Shown here in pieces: positions 37,605 to 49,750 of a stretch of 64,000 nucleotides of DNA. Positions within the stretch are counted from its first letter, which is position 1, and every line of letters starts with the position of its first letter. Position numbers and translations under genes: made by a program. Under the pieces are notes generated by a model. The model was not told where the DNA came from, ran no database searches, and was given only the letters and a program-made list of their open reading frames with translations. Origin of the DNA: Antitrichia curtipendula (Eukaryota > Streptophyta > Bryopsida > Hypnales > Leucodontaceae); the NCBI GenBank assembly GCA_951230915.1, contig OX579637.1, positions 23,498,001 to 23,562,000 of the forward strand. Direction: 5' to 3'.

Positions 37605-38832
37605 GTGCACTTATTTAGTGACCCATGCATTTGTCATTCTCTAAAATACAAGGCTTGACCATTCTTCTGCAGTTCCAATACAGTTGAAAAAAAAATGGGT
37701 GGTGATTTGCATGGGGCCATGGATTTGATAGTAATGGAATGAATATTTCCAACTTGTACATTTTTTTTAATTTCTAACGTGCACTTAGTTAGTGAGTCAT
37801 GCATTTGTCATTCTCTAAAATACAGGGCTGGACCATTCTTTTGCGGTTCGAATACAATTTTAAAAAAATGGGTGGTGATTTGCATCGGGCCATGGATTTG
37901 ATAGTAATGGTAAGAATATTTCCAGCTTGTACATTTTTTTTAGTTTGTAACGTGCACTTATTTAGTGACCCATGCATTTGCATTCTCTAAAATACAGGGC
38001 TGGACCATTCTGTTGCAGTTCGAGTACAAATTAAATAAAATGGGTGGTGATTTGCATGGGGCCATGGATTTGATAGTAATGGAAAGAATATTTCCAGCTT
38101 GTAGATTTTTTTAAATTTATAACGTGCACTTATTTAGTGAGTCATGCATTTGTCATTCTCTAAAATACAGGGCTGGACCATTCTGTTGCGGTTCCAGTAC
38201 GAGTTAATAAAAAATGGGTGTTGATTTGCATGGGGCCATGGATTTGATAGTAATGGAAAGAGTATTTCCAACTTGTACATTTTCTTAAATTTGTAACGTG
38301 CACTTATTTAGTGACTCATGCATTTGTCATTCTCTAAAATACAGGGCTGGACCATTTTTCTGCGGTTCGAATACAAGTTTAAAAAAATGGGTGGTGATTT
38401 GCATGGGGCCATTGATTTGATAGTAATGAATAGAATATTTCCAACTTATGCATTTTTTTTAATTTGTAACGTGCACTTTTTTAGTGACCCATGCATTTGT
38501 CATTCTCTAAAATACAAGGCTGGACCATTCTTTTACAGTTCCAATACAGTTGAAAAAAAAATGGGTGGTGATTTGCATGGGGCCATGGATTTGATAGTAA
38601 CGGAAAGAATATTTCCAGCTTGTACATTTTTTTTAGTTTGTAACGTGCACTTATTTAGTGAGTCATGCATTTGTCATTCTCTAAAATACAGTACTGGACC
38701 ATTCTGTTGAGGTTCCAATACAAATTTAAAAAAATGGTTGGTAATTTGCATGCGGCCATTGATTTGATAGTAATGGAAAGAGTATTTCCAACTTGTACAT
38801 TTTCTTAAATGTGTAACGTGCACTTATTTAGT
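37605..38832 (+). repeat. 14-mer-offset duplication, copy 2 (1.23 kb)
   Basis: It matches 35184-36411 at +2421 bp, including CACTTAGTTAGTGAG, GCATCGGGCC, the e-f-g-h run and CTTTTACAGTTCC. It diverges at GTGAGTC versus GTGACCC. Confidence 0.8.
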
Positions 38833-40373
38833 GAGTCATGCATTTGTCATTCTCTAAAATACAGGGCTGGACCATTTTTCTGCGGTTCGAATACAAGTTT
38901 AAAAAACTGGTGGTGATTTGCATGGGGCCATTGATTTGATAGTAATGGAATGAGTATTTCCAACTTGTACATTTTTTTTAATTTGTAACGTGCACTTATT
39001 TAGTGACTCATGCATTTGTCATTCTCTAAAATACAGGGCTGGACCATTTTTCTGCGGTTCGAATACAAGTTTAAAAAACTGGTGGTGATTTGCATGGGGC
39101 CATTGATTTGATAGTAATGGAATGAGTATTTCCAACTTGTACATTTTTTTTAATTTGTAACGTGCACTTATTTAGTGACTCATGCATTTGTCATTCTCTA
39201 AAATACAGGGCTGGACCATTTTTCTGCGGTTCGAATACAAGTTTAAAAGAATGGGTGGTGATTTGCATGGGGCCATGGATTTTATAGTAATGGAAAGTAT
39301 AATTCCAACTTGTACATTTTCTTAAATTTGTCACATGCACTTATTTAGAAACTCATGCATTTGTCATTCTCTAAAATACAGGGCTGGACCATTTTTCTGC
39401 GGTTCGAATACAAATTAAAGAAAATGGGTGTTGATTTGCATGGGGCCATGGATTTGACAGTAAAGAAAAGTATATTTTCAACTTGTACATTTTTTTTAAT
39501 TTGTAACGTGCACTTATTTAGTGACCCATGCATTTGTCATTCTCTAAAATACAGGGCTAGACCATTCTGTTGAGGTTCCAATACAAATTTAAAAAAATGG
39601 TTGGTAATTTGCATGCGGCCATTGATTTGATAGTAATGGAAAGAGTATTTCCAACTTGTACATTTTCTTAAATGTGTAACGTGCACTTATTTAGTGAGTC
39701 ATGCATTTGTCATTCTCTAAAATACAGGGCTGGACCATTTTTCTGCGGTTCGAATACAAGTTTAAAAAACTGGTGGTGATTTGCATGGGGCCATGGATTT
39801 GATAGTAATGGAATGAGTATTTCTAACTTGTACATTTTTTTTAATTTGTAACGTGCACTTATTTAGTGACTCATGCATTTGTCATTCTCTAAAATACAGG
39901 GCTGGACCATTTTTCTGCGGTTCGAATACAAGTTTAAAAGAATGGGTGGTGATTTGCATGGGGCCATGGATTTTATAGTAATGGAAAGTATAATTCCAAC
40001 TTGTACATTTTCTTAAATTTGTCACATGCACTTATTTAGAAACTCATGCATTTGTCATTCTCTAAAATACAGGGCTGGACCATTTTTCTGCGGTTCGAAT
40101 ACAAATTAAAGAAAACGGGTGTTGATTTGCATGGGGCCATGGATTTGACAGTAAAGAAAAGTATATTTTCAACTTGTACATTTTTTTTAATTTGTAACGT
40201 GCACTTATTTAGTGACCCATGCATTTGTCATTCTCTAAAATACAGGGCTAGACCATTCTGTTGAGGTTCCAATACAAATTTAAGAAAATGGGTGTTGATT
40301 TGCATGGGGCCATGGATTTGACAGTAAAGAAAAGTATATTTTCAACTTGTACATTTTTTTTAATTTGTAACGT
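38833..40373 (+). repeat. Re-entry of block 3 monomers inside block 4
   Basis: Monomer types read c c d a b c d a, followed by b/a hybrids. Two copies of the 691-bp spacing are visible (type a at about 39355 and 40046). The second has AAAACGGGTG for AAAATGGGTG near 40114. A block 3 segment therefore sits about 11 kb to the right of the main block 3. Confidence 0.8.
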
Positions 40374-42228
40374 GCACTTATTTAGTGACCCATGCATTTG
40401 TCATTCTCTAAAATACAGGGCTAGACCATTCTGTTGAGGTTCCAATACAAATTAAAGAAAATGGGTGGTAATTTGCATGGGGCCATGGATTTGACAGTAA
40501 AGAAAAGTATATTTTCAACTTGTACATTTTTTTTAATTTGTAACGTGCACTTATTTAGTGACTCCTGCGTTTGTCATTCTCTAAAATACAGGGCTGGATT
40601 TTTCTTTTGCGGTTCGAATACAAATTTAAAAAAATGGGTGCTGATTTGCATGGGGCCATGGATTTGATAGTAATGGAAAGAGTATTTCCAACTTGTACAT
40701 TTTTTTAATTTTGTAACGTGCACTTCTTTAGTGACTCTTGCATTTGTCATTCTCTAAAATACAGGGCTGGACCATTCTGTCGTGGTTCCAATACAAATGA
40801 AATGAAATGAGTGGTGATTTGCATGGGGCCATGGATTTGATAGTAATGGAAAGAGTATTTCCAACTTGTACATTTTTCTAACTTGTAACGTGCACTTATT
40901 TAGTGACCCATGCATTTGTCATTCTCTAGAATAAAGGGCTGGACCATTTTCTGCGGTTCCAATACAAATTAAAAAAAATGGGTGGTGATTTGTTTGCGGG
41001 CATGGATTTGATAGTAATGGAAAGAGTATTTCCAACTTGTAGATTTTTCAAACTTGTAACGTGCACTTATTTAGTGACTCATACATTTGTCATTCTCTAA
41101 AATACAGGGCTAGACCATTCTGTGGTGGTTCCAATACAAATTAAATGAAATCAGTGGTGATTTGCATGGGGCCATGGATTTGATGGTAATGGAATGAATA
41201 TTTCCAACTTGTGCATTTTTTTTAATTTGTAACGTGCACTTATTTAGTGAGTCATGCATTTGTCGTTCTCTAAAATACAGGGCTGGACCATTTTTCTGCG
41301 GTTCGAATACAAGTTTAAAAAACTGGTGGTGATTTGCATGGGGCCATGGATTTGATAGTAATGGAATGAGTATTTCCAACTTGTACATTTTTTTTAATTT
41401 GTAACGTGCACTTATTTAGTGAGTCATGCATTTGTCATCCTCTAAAATACAGTACTGGACCATTTTGTTGAGGTTCCAATACAAATTTAAAAAAATGGGT
41501 GGTAATTTGCATGCGGCCATTGATTTGATAGTAATGGAAAGAGTAATTCCAACTTGTACATTTTCTTAAATTTGTAACGTGCACTTATTTAGTGAGTCAT
41601 GCATTTGTCATTCTCTAAAATACAGGGCTGGACCATTTTTCTGCGGTTCCAATACAAGTTTAAAAAACTGGTGGTGATTTGCATGGGGCCATCGATTTGA
41701 TAGTAATGGAACGAGTATTTCCAACTTGTACATTTTTTTTAATTTGTCACGTGCACTTATTTAGTGACCCTTGCATTTGCATTCTCTAAAATACAGGGCT
41801 GGACCATTCTAATGCAGTTCGAATACAAATTAAATAAAATCGGTGGTGATTTGCATGGGGCCATGGATTTGATAGTAATGGAAAGAATCTTTCCAGCTTG
41901 TAGATTTTTTTTAATTCATAACGTGCACTTATTTAGTGAGTCATGCATTTGTCATTCTCTAAAATACAGGGCTGGACCATTTTTCTGCGGTTCGAATACA
42001 AATTAAATGAAATGGGTGGTGATTTGCATGGGGCCATGGATTTGATAGTAATGGAAAGAATATTTCCAACTTATGCATTTTTTTTAATTTGTAACGTGCA
42101 CTTATTTAGTGACCCATGCATTTGTCATTCTCTAAAATACAAGGCTGGACCATTCTTTTGCAGTTCCAATACAGTTGAAAAAAAAATGGGTGGTGATTTG
42201 CATGGGGCCATGGATTTGATAGTAATGG
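40374..42228 (+). repeat. 1.86-kb segment, copy 2 of the 72-monomer-offset duplication
   Basis: It repeats 27930-29784 monomer by monomer with scattered substitutions, for example ATTCTAATGCAG for ATTCTGTTGCAG near 41808. It ends where block 5 type TTTTTCTAACTTG monomers begin. Confidence 0.8.
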
Positions 42229-42288
42229 AAAGAGTATTTCCAACTTGTACATTTTTCTAACTTGTCACGTGCACTTATTTAGTGACCC

Positions 42289-43494
42289 ATGCATTTGTCA
42301 TTCTCTAAAATAAAGGGCTGGACCATTTTTCTGCGGTTCCAATACAAATTAAAAAAAACGGGTGGTGATTTTGCATGGGGCCATGGATTTGATAGTAATG
42401 GAAAGTCTATTTCCAACTTGTACAATTTTCTAACTTGTAACGTGCGCTTATTTAGTGACTCATGCATTTGTCATTCTCTAAAATACAGGGCTAGACCATT
42501 CTGTAGTGGTTCCAATACAAATTAAATGAAATGGGTGGTGATTTGCATGGGGCCATGGATTTGATAGTAATGGAAAGAGTATTTCCAACTTGTACATTTT
42601 TTTTATTTTGTAACGTGCACTTATTTAGTGACTCTTGCATTTGTCATTCTCTAAAATACGTGGCTGGATCATTCTTTTGCGGTTCCAATACAAATTAAAT
42701 GAAATGGGTGGTGATTTGCATGGGGCCATGGATTTGATAGTAATGGAAAGAATATTTCCAACTTGTGCATTTTTTTTAATTTGTAACATGCACTTATTTA
42801 GTGAGTCATGCATTTGTCATTCTCTAAAATACAGGGCTAGACCATTCTGATGAGGTTCCAATACAAATTTAAAAAAATGGGTGGTTATTTGCATGGGGCC
42901 ATGGATTTGACAGTAAAGGAAAGTATATTTCCAACTTTTACATTTTTGTAACTTGTAACGTGCACTTATTTAGTGACTCATGCATTTGTCATTCTCCAAA
43001 ATACAGGGCTGGACCATTCTGTTGCGGTTCCAATACAAATTAAATGAAATGAGTGGTGATTTGGATGGGGCCATGGATTTGATAGTAATGGAAAGAGTAT
43101 TTCCAACTTGTACATTTTTTTTATTATGTAACGTGCACTTATTAGTGACTCTTGCATTGGTCATTCTCTAAAATACAAGGCTGGACCATTCTGTTGCGGT
43201 TCCAATACAAATTAAATGAAATGAGTGGTGATTTGGATGGGGCCATGAATTTGATGGTAATGGAAAGAGTATTTCCAACTTTTACATTTTTGTAACTTGT
43301 AACGTGCACTTATTTAGTGACTCATGCATTTGTCATTCTCTAAAATACAGGGCTGGACCATTCTGTTGTGGTTCCAATACAAATTAAATGAAATGACTCG
43401 TGATTGGATGGGGCCATGGATTTGATAGTAATGGAAAGAGTATTTCCAACTTGTACATTTTTCTAACTTGTAACGTGCACTTATTTAGTGACCC
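42289..43494 (+). repeat. Block 5 leading unit, 7 monomers (1206 bp)
   Basis: v1 to v4 are followed by three monomers with AAATGAGTGGTGATTTGG or ATGACTCGTGATTGG. This unit differs from later ones by CATTTAGTGACTC in v1 and TACGTGGCTGGATC in v3, so it looks like an older or edge copy. Confidence 0.8.
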
Positions 43495-44357
43495 ATGCAT
43501 TTGTCATTCTCTAAAATAAAGGGCTGGACCATTTTTCTGCGGTTCCAATACAAATTAAAAAAAACGGGTGGTGATTTTGCATGGGGCCATGGATTTGATA
43601 GTAATGGAAAGTCTATTTCCAACTTGTACAATTTTCTAACTTGTAACGTGCGCTTATTTAGTGACGCATGCATTTGTCATTCTCTAAAATACAGGGCTAG
43701 ACCATTCTGTAGTGGTTCCAATACAAATTAAATGAAATGGGTGGTGATTTGCATGGGGCCATGGATTTGATAGTAATGGAAAGAGTATTTCCAACTTGTA
43801 CATTTTTTTTATTTTGTAACGTGCACTTATTTAGTGACTCTTGCATTTGTCATTCTCTAAAATACAGGGCTGGACCATTCTTTTGCGGTTCCAATACAAA
43901 TTAAATGAAATGAGTGGTGATTTGCATGGGGCCATGGATTTGATAGTAATGGAAAGAATATTTCCAACTTGTGCATTTTTCTTAATTTGTAACATGCACT
44001 TATTTAGTGACTCATGCATTTGTCAATCTCTAAAATACAGGGCTAGACCATTCTGTTGAGGTCCCAATACAAATTTAAAAAAATGGGTGGTTATTTGCAT
44101 GGGGCCATGGATTTGACAGTAAAGGAAAGTATATTTCCAACTTTTACATTTTTGTAACTTGTAACGTGCACTTATTTAGTGACTCATGCATTTGTCATTC
44201 TCCAAAATACAGGGCTGGACCATTCTGTTGCGGTTCCAATACAAATTAAATGAAATGAGTGGTGATTTGGATGGGGCCATGAATTTGATGGTAATGGAAA
44301 GAGTATTTCCAACTTGTACATTTTTCTAACTTGTAACGTGCACTTATTTAGTGACCC
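43495..44357 (+). repeat. 5-mer HOR unit v1-v5 (863 bp)
   Basis: Complete five-monomer unit, first half of the 1898-bp 11-mer. v1 has GTGACGCATGC. Confidence 0.85.
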
Positions 44358-45392
44358 ATGCATTTGTCATTCTCTAAAATAAAGGGCTGGACCATTTTTC
44401 TGCGGTTCCAATACAAATTAAAAAAAACGGGTGGTGATTTTGCATGGGGCCATGGATTTGATAGTAATGGAAAGTCTATTTCCAACTTGTACAATTTTCT
44501 AACTTGTAACGTGCGCTTATTTAGTGACGCATGCATTTGTCATTCTCTAAAATACAGGGCTAGACCATTCTGTAGTGGTTCCAATACAAATTAAATGAAA
44601 TGGGTGGTGATTTGCATGGGGCCATGGATTTGATAGTAATGGAAAGAGTATTTCCAACTTGTACATTTTTTTTATTTTGTAACGTGCACTTATTTAGTGA
44701 CTCTTGCATTTGTCATTCTCTAAAATACAGGGCTGGACCATTCTTTTGCGGTTCCAATACAAATTAAATGAAATGAGTGGTGATTTGCATGGGGCCATGG
44801 ATTTGATAGTAATGGAAAGAATATTTCCAACTTGTGCATTTTTCTTAATTTGTAACATGCACTTATTTAGTGACTCATGCATTTGTCATTCTCTAAAATA
44901 CAGGGCTAGACCATTCTGTTGAGGTTCCAATACAAATTTAAAAAAATGGGTGGTTATTTGCATGGGGCCATGGATTTGACAGTAAAGGAAAGTATATTTT
45001 CAACTTTTACATTTTTCTAACTTGTAACGTGCACTTATTTAGTGACTCATGCATTTGTCATTCTCGAAAATATAGGGCCGGACCATTCTGTCGTGGTTCC
45101 AATACAAATTAAATGAAATCAGTGGTGATTCGGATAATGCCATGGATTTGATAGTAATGGAAAGAATATTTCCAACTTGTGCATTTTTTTAAATTTGTAG
45201 CGTGCACTTATTTAGTGAGTCATGCATTTGTCATTCTCTAAAATACAGGGCTGGACCATTCTGTTGTGGTTCCAATACAAATTAATTGAAATGACTCGTG
45301 ATTGGATGGGGCCATGGATTTGATAGTAATGGAAAGAGTATTTCCAACTTGTACATTTTTCTAACTTGTAACGTGCACTTATTTAGTGACCC
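44358..45392 (+). repeat. 6-mer unit v1-v4 plus two others (1035 bp)
   Basis: v1 to v4 are followed by a monomer with CTCGAAAATATAGGGCCGG and GATTCGGATAATGCC, and one with AATTGAAATGACTCGTGATTGG split across its A-rich junction. With the preceding 5-mer it makes the 11-mer. Confidence 0.85.
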
Positions 45393-46255
45393 ATGCATTT
45401 GTCATTCTCTAAAATAAAGGGCTGGACCATTTTTCTGCGGTTCCAATACAAATTAAAAAAAACGGGTGGTGATTTTGCATGGGGCCATGGATTTGATAGT
45501 AATGGAAAGTCTATTTCCAACTTGTACAATTTTCTAACTTGTAACGTGCGCTTATTTAGTGATGCATGCTTTTGTCATTCTCTAAAATACAGGGCTAGAC
45601 CATTCTGTAGTGGTTCCAATACAAATTAAATGAAATGGGTGGTGATTTGCATGGGGCCATGGATTTGATAGTAATGGAAAGAGTATTTCAAACTTGTACA
45701 TTTTTTTTATTTTGTAACGTGCACTTATTTAGTGACTCTTGCATTTGTCATTCTCTAAAATACAGGGCTGGACCATTCTTTTGCGGTTCCAATACAAATT
45801 AAATGAAATGAGTGGTGATTTGCATGGGGCCATGGATTTGATAGTAATGGAAAGAATATTTCCAACTTGTGCATTTTTCTTAATTTGTAACATGCACTTA
45901 TTTAGTGACTCATGCATTTGTCATTCTCTAAAATACAGGGCTAGACCATTCTGTTGAGGTTCCAATACAAATTTAAAAAAATGGGTGGTTATTTGCATGG
46001 GGCCATGGATTTGACAGTAAAGGAAAGTATATTTCCAACTTTTACATTTTTGTAACTTGTAACGTGCACTTATTTAGTGACTCATGCATTTGTCATTCTC
46101 CAAAATACAGGGCTGGACCATTCTGTTGCGGTTCCAATACAAATTAAATGAAATGAGTGGTGATTTGGATGGGGCCATGAATTTGATGGTAATGGAAAGA
46201 GTATTTCCAACTTGTACATTTTTCTAACTTGTAACGTGCACTTATTTAGTGACCC
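45393..46255 (+). repeat. 5-mer HOR unit v1-v5 (863 bp), second 11-mer
   Basis: It starts 1898 bp after the first 11-mer. Private differences include GTGATGCATGCTTTTG in v1. Confidence 0.85.
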
Positions 46256-47163
46256 ATGCATTTGTCATTCTCTAAAATAAAGGGCTGGACCATTTTTCTG
46301 CGGTTCCAATACAAATTAAAAAAAACGGGTGGTGATTTTGCATGGGGCCATGGATTTGATAGTAATGGAAAGTCTATTTCCAACTTGTACAATTTTCTAA
46401 CTTGTAACGTGCGCTTATTTAGTGACGCATGCATTTGTCATTCTCTAAAATACAGGGCTAGACCATTCTGTAGTGGTTCCAATACAAATTAAATGAAATG
46501 GGTGGTGATTTGCATGGGGCCATGGATTTGATAGTAATGGAAAGAGTATTTCCAACTTGTACATTTTTTTTATTTTGTAACGTGCACTTATTTAGTGACT
46601 CTTGCATTTGTCATTCTCTAAAATACAGGGCTGGACCATTCTTTTGCGGTTCCAATACAAATTAAATGAAATGAGTGGTGATTTGCATGGGGCCATGGAT
46701 TTGATAGTAATGGAAAGAATATTTCCAACTTGTGCATTTTTCTTAATTTGTAACATGCACTTATTTAGTGACTCATGCATTTGTCATTCTCTAAAATACA
46801 GGGCTAGACCATTCTGTTGAGGTTCCAATACAAATTTAAAAAAATGGGTGGTTATTTGCATGGGGCCATGGATTTGACAGTAAAGGAAAGTATATTTTCA
46901 ACTTGTACATTTTTCTAACTTGTAACGTGCACTTATTTAGTGACTCATGCATTTGTCATTCTCGAAAATATAGGGCCGGACCATTCTGTCGTGGTTCCAA
47001 TACAAATTAAATGAAATCAGTGGTGATTCGGATGGGGCCATGGATTTGATAGTAATGGAAAGAATATTTCCAACTTGTGCATTTTTTTAAATTTGTAGCG
47101 TGCACTTATTTAGTGAGTCATGCATTTGTCATTCTCTAAAATACAGGGCTGGACCATTCTGTT
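46256..47163 (+). repeat. Second 6-mer unit, truncated
   Basis: It matches 44358 onward at +1898 bp; the CTCGAAAATATAGGGCCGG monomer is at 45063 and 46961. The match stops at about 47163, where TTAATAAAAAATGGG replaces TTAATTGAAATGACTC. Confidence 0.85.
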
Positions 47164-49699
47164 GCGGTTCCAATACAAATTAATAAAAAATGGGTGGTGA
47201 TTTGCATGGGGCCATGGATTTGATAATAAAGGAAAGAGTATTTCCAACTTGTACATTTTCTTCAATTTTGTAACGTGCACGTATTTAGTGACTCATGCAT
47301 TTGTCATTCTCTAAAATTTAAGGCTTGACCATTCTGTTGCGGTTCCAATACAAATTTAAAACAATGGGTGGTTCTTTGCATGGGGCCATGGATTTGATAG
47401 TAATGGAAAGAATATTTCCAACTTGTGCATTTTTTTAAATTTGTAACGTGCACTTATTTAGTGACTCATGCATTTGTCATTCTCTAAAATACAGGGCTGG
47501 ATCATTCTGTTGCGGTTCCAACTCAAATTAAATGAAATGACTGGTGATTTGGATGGGGCCATGGATTTGACAGTAATGGAAAGAATATTTCCAACTTGTG
47601 CATTTTTTTAAATTTGTAACGTGCACTTATTTAGTGACTCATGCATTTGTCATTCTCTAAAATACAGGGCTGGACCATTCTGTTGCGGTTCCAATACAAA
47701 TTAATTGAAATGAGTGGTGATTTGGATGGGGCCATGGATTTGATAGTAATGGAAAGAGTATTCCCAAATTGTACATTTTTCTAACTTGTAACGTGAACTT
47801 ATTTAGTGACCCATGCATTTGTCATTCTCTAAAATAGAGGGCTGGACCATTTTTCTGCGGTTCCAATACAAATTAAAAGAAATGGTTGGTGATTTGCATG
47901 GGGCTATGAATTTCATAGTAATGGAAAGTATATTTCCAACTTGTACATTTTCTTAAATTTGTAACGTGCAGTTATTTAGTGATTCATGCATTTGTCATTC
48001 TCTAAAATACAGGGCTGGACCATTCTGTTGCGGTTCCAATACAAATTTATAAAAAATGGGTGGTGATTTGCATAAGGCTATGGATTTGAGAGTAATGGAA
48101 AGAGTATTTCCAACTTGTACATTTTCTTAAATTTGTAACGTTCACTTACTTAGTGACTCATGCATTTGTCATTCTCTAAAATACAGGGCTAGACCATTCT
48201 GTTGAGGTTCCAATACAAATTTAAAAAAATGGGTGGTAATTTGCATGGGGCCATGGATTTGATAGTAAAGGAAAGTATATTTCCAACTTGTACATTTTTC
48301 TAACTTGTAACGTGCACTTATTAAGTGACTCATGCATTTGTCATTCTCTAAAATACAGGGCTGGACCATTCTGTTGTGGTTCCAATACAAATTAAATGAA
48401 ATGAGTGGTGATTTGGATGGGGCCATGGATTTGATAGTAATGGAAAGAATATTTCCAACTTCTGCATTTTTTTTACTTTGTAACGTGCACTTATTTAGTG
48501 ACCCATGCATTTGTCATTCTCTAAAATACAGGGTTGGACCATTTTTCTGCGGTTCCAATACAAATTAAAAAAAATGGGTGGTGATTTGCATAAGGCCATG
48601 GATTTGATAGTAATGGAAACAGTATTTCCAACTTGTACATTTTTCTAACTTGTAACGTGCACTTATTTAGTGACTCATGCATTTGCCATTCTCTAAAATA
48701 CAGGGCTGGACCATTCTATTGCGGTTCCAATACAAGACAAATGAAATGAGTGGTCATTTGCATGGGGCTATGGATTTGATAGTAACGGAAAGAGTATTTC
48801 CAACTTGTACATTTTTCTAACTTGTAACGTGCACTTATTTAGTGACTCATGCATTTGTCATTCTCTAAAATACAGGGCTGGACCATTCCGTTGCGGTTCC
48901 AATGCAAATTAAATGAAATGAGTGGTGATTTGCATGGGGCCATGGATTTGATAGTAATGGAAAGAGTATTTCCAACTTGTTCATTTTTCTAACTTGTAAC
49001 GTGCACTTATTTAGTGACTCATGCATTTGTCATTCTCTAAAATACAGGGCTGGACCATTCTGTTGTGGTTCCAATACAAATTAAATGAAATGAGTGGTGA
49101 TTTGGATGGGGTCATGGATTTGATAGTAATGGAAAGAATATTTCCGCCTTGTGCATTTTTTTTAATTTGTAACGTGCTCTTATTTAGTGACCCATGCATT
49201 TGTCATTCTCTAAAATAAAGGGCTGGACCATTTTTCTGCGGTTCCAATACAAATTAAAAAAAATGGGTGGTAATTTGCATGGGGCCATGGATTTGATAGT
49301 AATGGAAAGAATATTTCCAACTTGTGCATTTTTCTACCTTGTAACGTGAACTTATTTAGTGACCCATGCTTTTGTCATTCTCTAAAATACAGGGCTGGAC
49401 CATTCTGTTGCGGTTCCAATACAAATTAATTGAAATGAGTGGTGATTTGGATGGGGCCATGGATTTGATAGTAATGGAAAGAGTATTTCCAAATTGTACA
49501 TTTTTCTAACGTGTAACGTAAACTTATTTAGTGACCCATGCATTTGTCATTCTCTAGAATACAAGGCTGGACCATTTTTCTGCGGTTCCAATACAAATTA
49601 AAAGAAATGGTTGGTGATTTGCATGGGGCTATGGATTTCATAGTAATGGAAAGTATATTTCCAACTTGTACATTTTCTTAAATTTGTAACGTGCAGTTA
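47164..49699 (+). repeat. Block 6: loosely ordered satellite
   Basis: Monomers carry mixtures of block 5 features (TTTTTCTAACTTG, AAATGAGTGGTG) and new variants (GCATAAGGC, GTGAACTTATTT, ATGGTTGGTG, GGGGCTATGG). I see no regular HOR, only a pair of two-monomer segments 10 monomers apart. No gene is present. Confidence 0.7.
47650..48025 (+). repeat. Two-monomer segment, copy 1 (offset 1725 bp)
   Basis: It shares TTAATTGAAATGAGTGG, CCAAATTGTACA, ATGGTTGGTG, GGGGCTATG, GATTTCATAG and ACGTGCAGTTATTT with 49375-49750. This copy has AATAGAGGGC and GTATTCCCAAA. Confidence 0.75.
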
Positions 49700-49750
49700 T
49701 TTAGTGACTCATGCATTTGTCATTCTCTAAAATACAGGGCTGGACCATTC
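49375..49750 (+). repeat. Two-monomer segment, copy 2
   Basis: It matches 47650-48025 with private changes CTAACGTGTAACGTAAAC and CTCTAGAATACAAGG. It overlaps the change into block 7. Confidence 0.75.

Larger units (their letters stand above)
27951..42228 (+). repeat. Block 4: mosaic of long nested duplications
   Basis: It opens with a monomer that starts as type b (GGGCTAGACC, TTGAGGTTCC) and continues as type a (GACAGTAAAGAAAAG). This is followed by types with GGATTTTTCTTTTGCGG, GTCGTGGTTCC, CTCTAGAATAAAGGG and GTGGTGGTTCC. The opening hybrid recurs near 27990, 31790, 34037 and 40434. Offsets between similar segments are 864, 2247, 2421, 7089 and 12444 bp, all near multiples of 172.9. No gene or unique sequence is present. 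Confidence 0.85.
42229..47163 (+). repeat. Block 5: 5-mer/11-mer HOR domain
   Basis: Five monomer types in order: v1 (AAATAAAGGGCTGG, AAAAACGGGTGGTGATTTTGC, GTGCGCTTATTT), v2 (CTGTAGTGGTTCC), v3 (TTGTGCATTTTTCTTAATTTG, AACATGCAC), v4 (GGTGGTTATTTGC, GACAGTAAAGGAAAG) and v5 (CTCCAAAATACAGG, GCCATGAATTTGATGG). TTTTTCTAACTTG is the commonest T-tract form. Five monomers span 863 bp, the shortest average monomer in the window. Confidence 0.9.

Noticed and set aside
42289..42525. Alternative peptide frame with a FAWGHGF-like segment in block 5.
   Set aside because: It is a frame change produced by the one-base insertion in GATTTTGCATGG of monomer v1, not a new protein.
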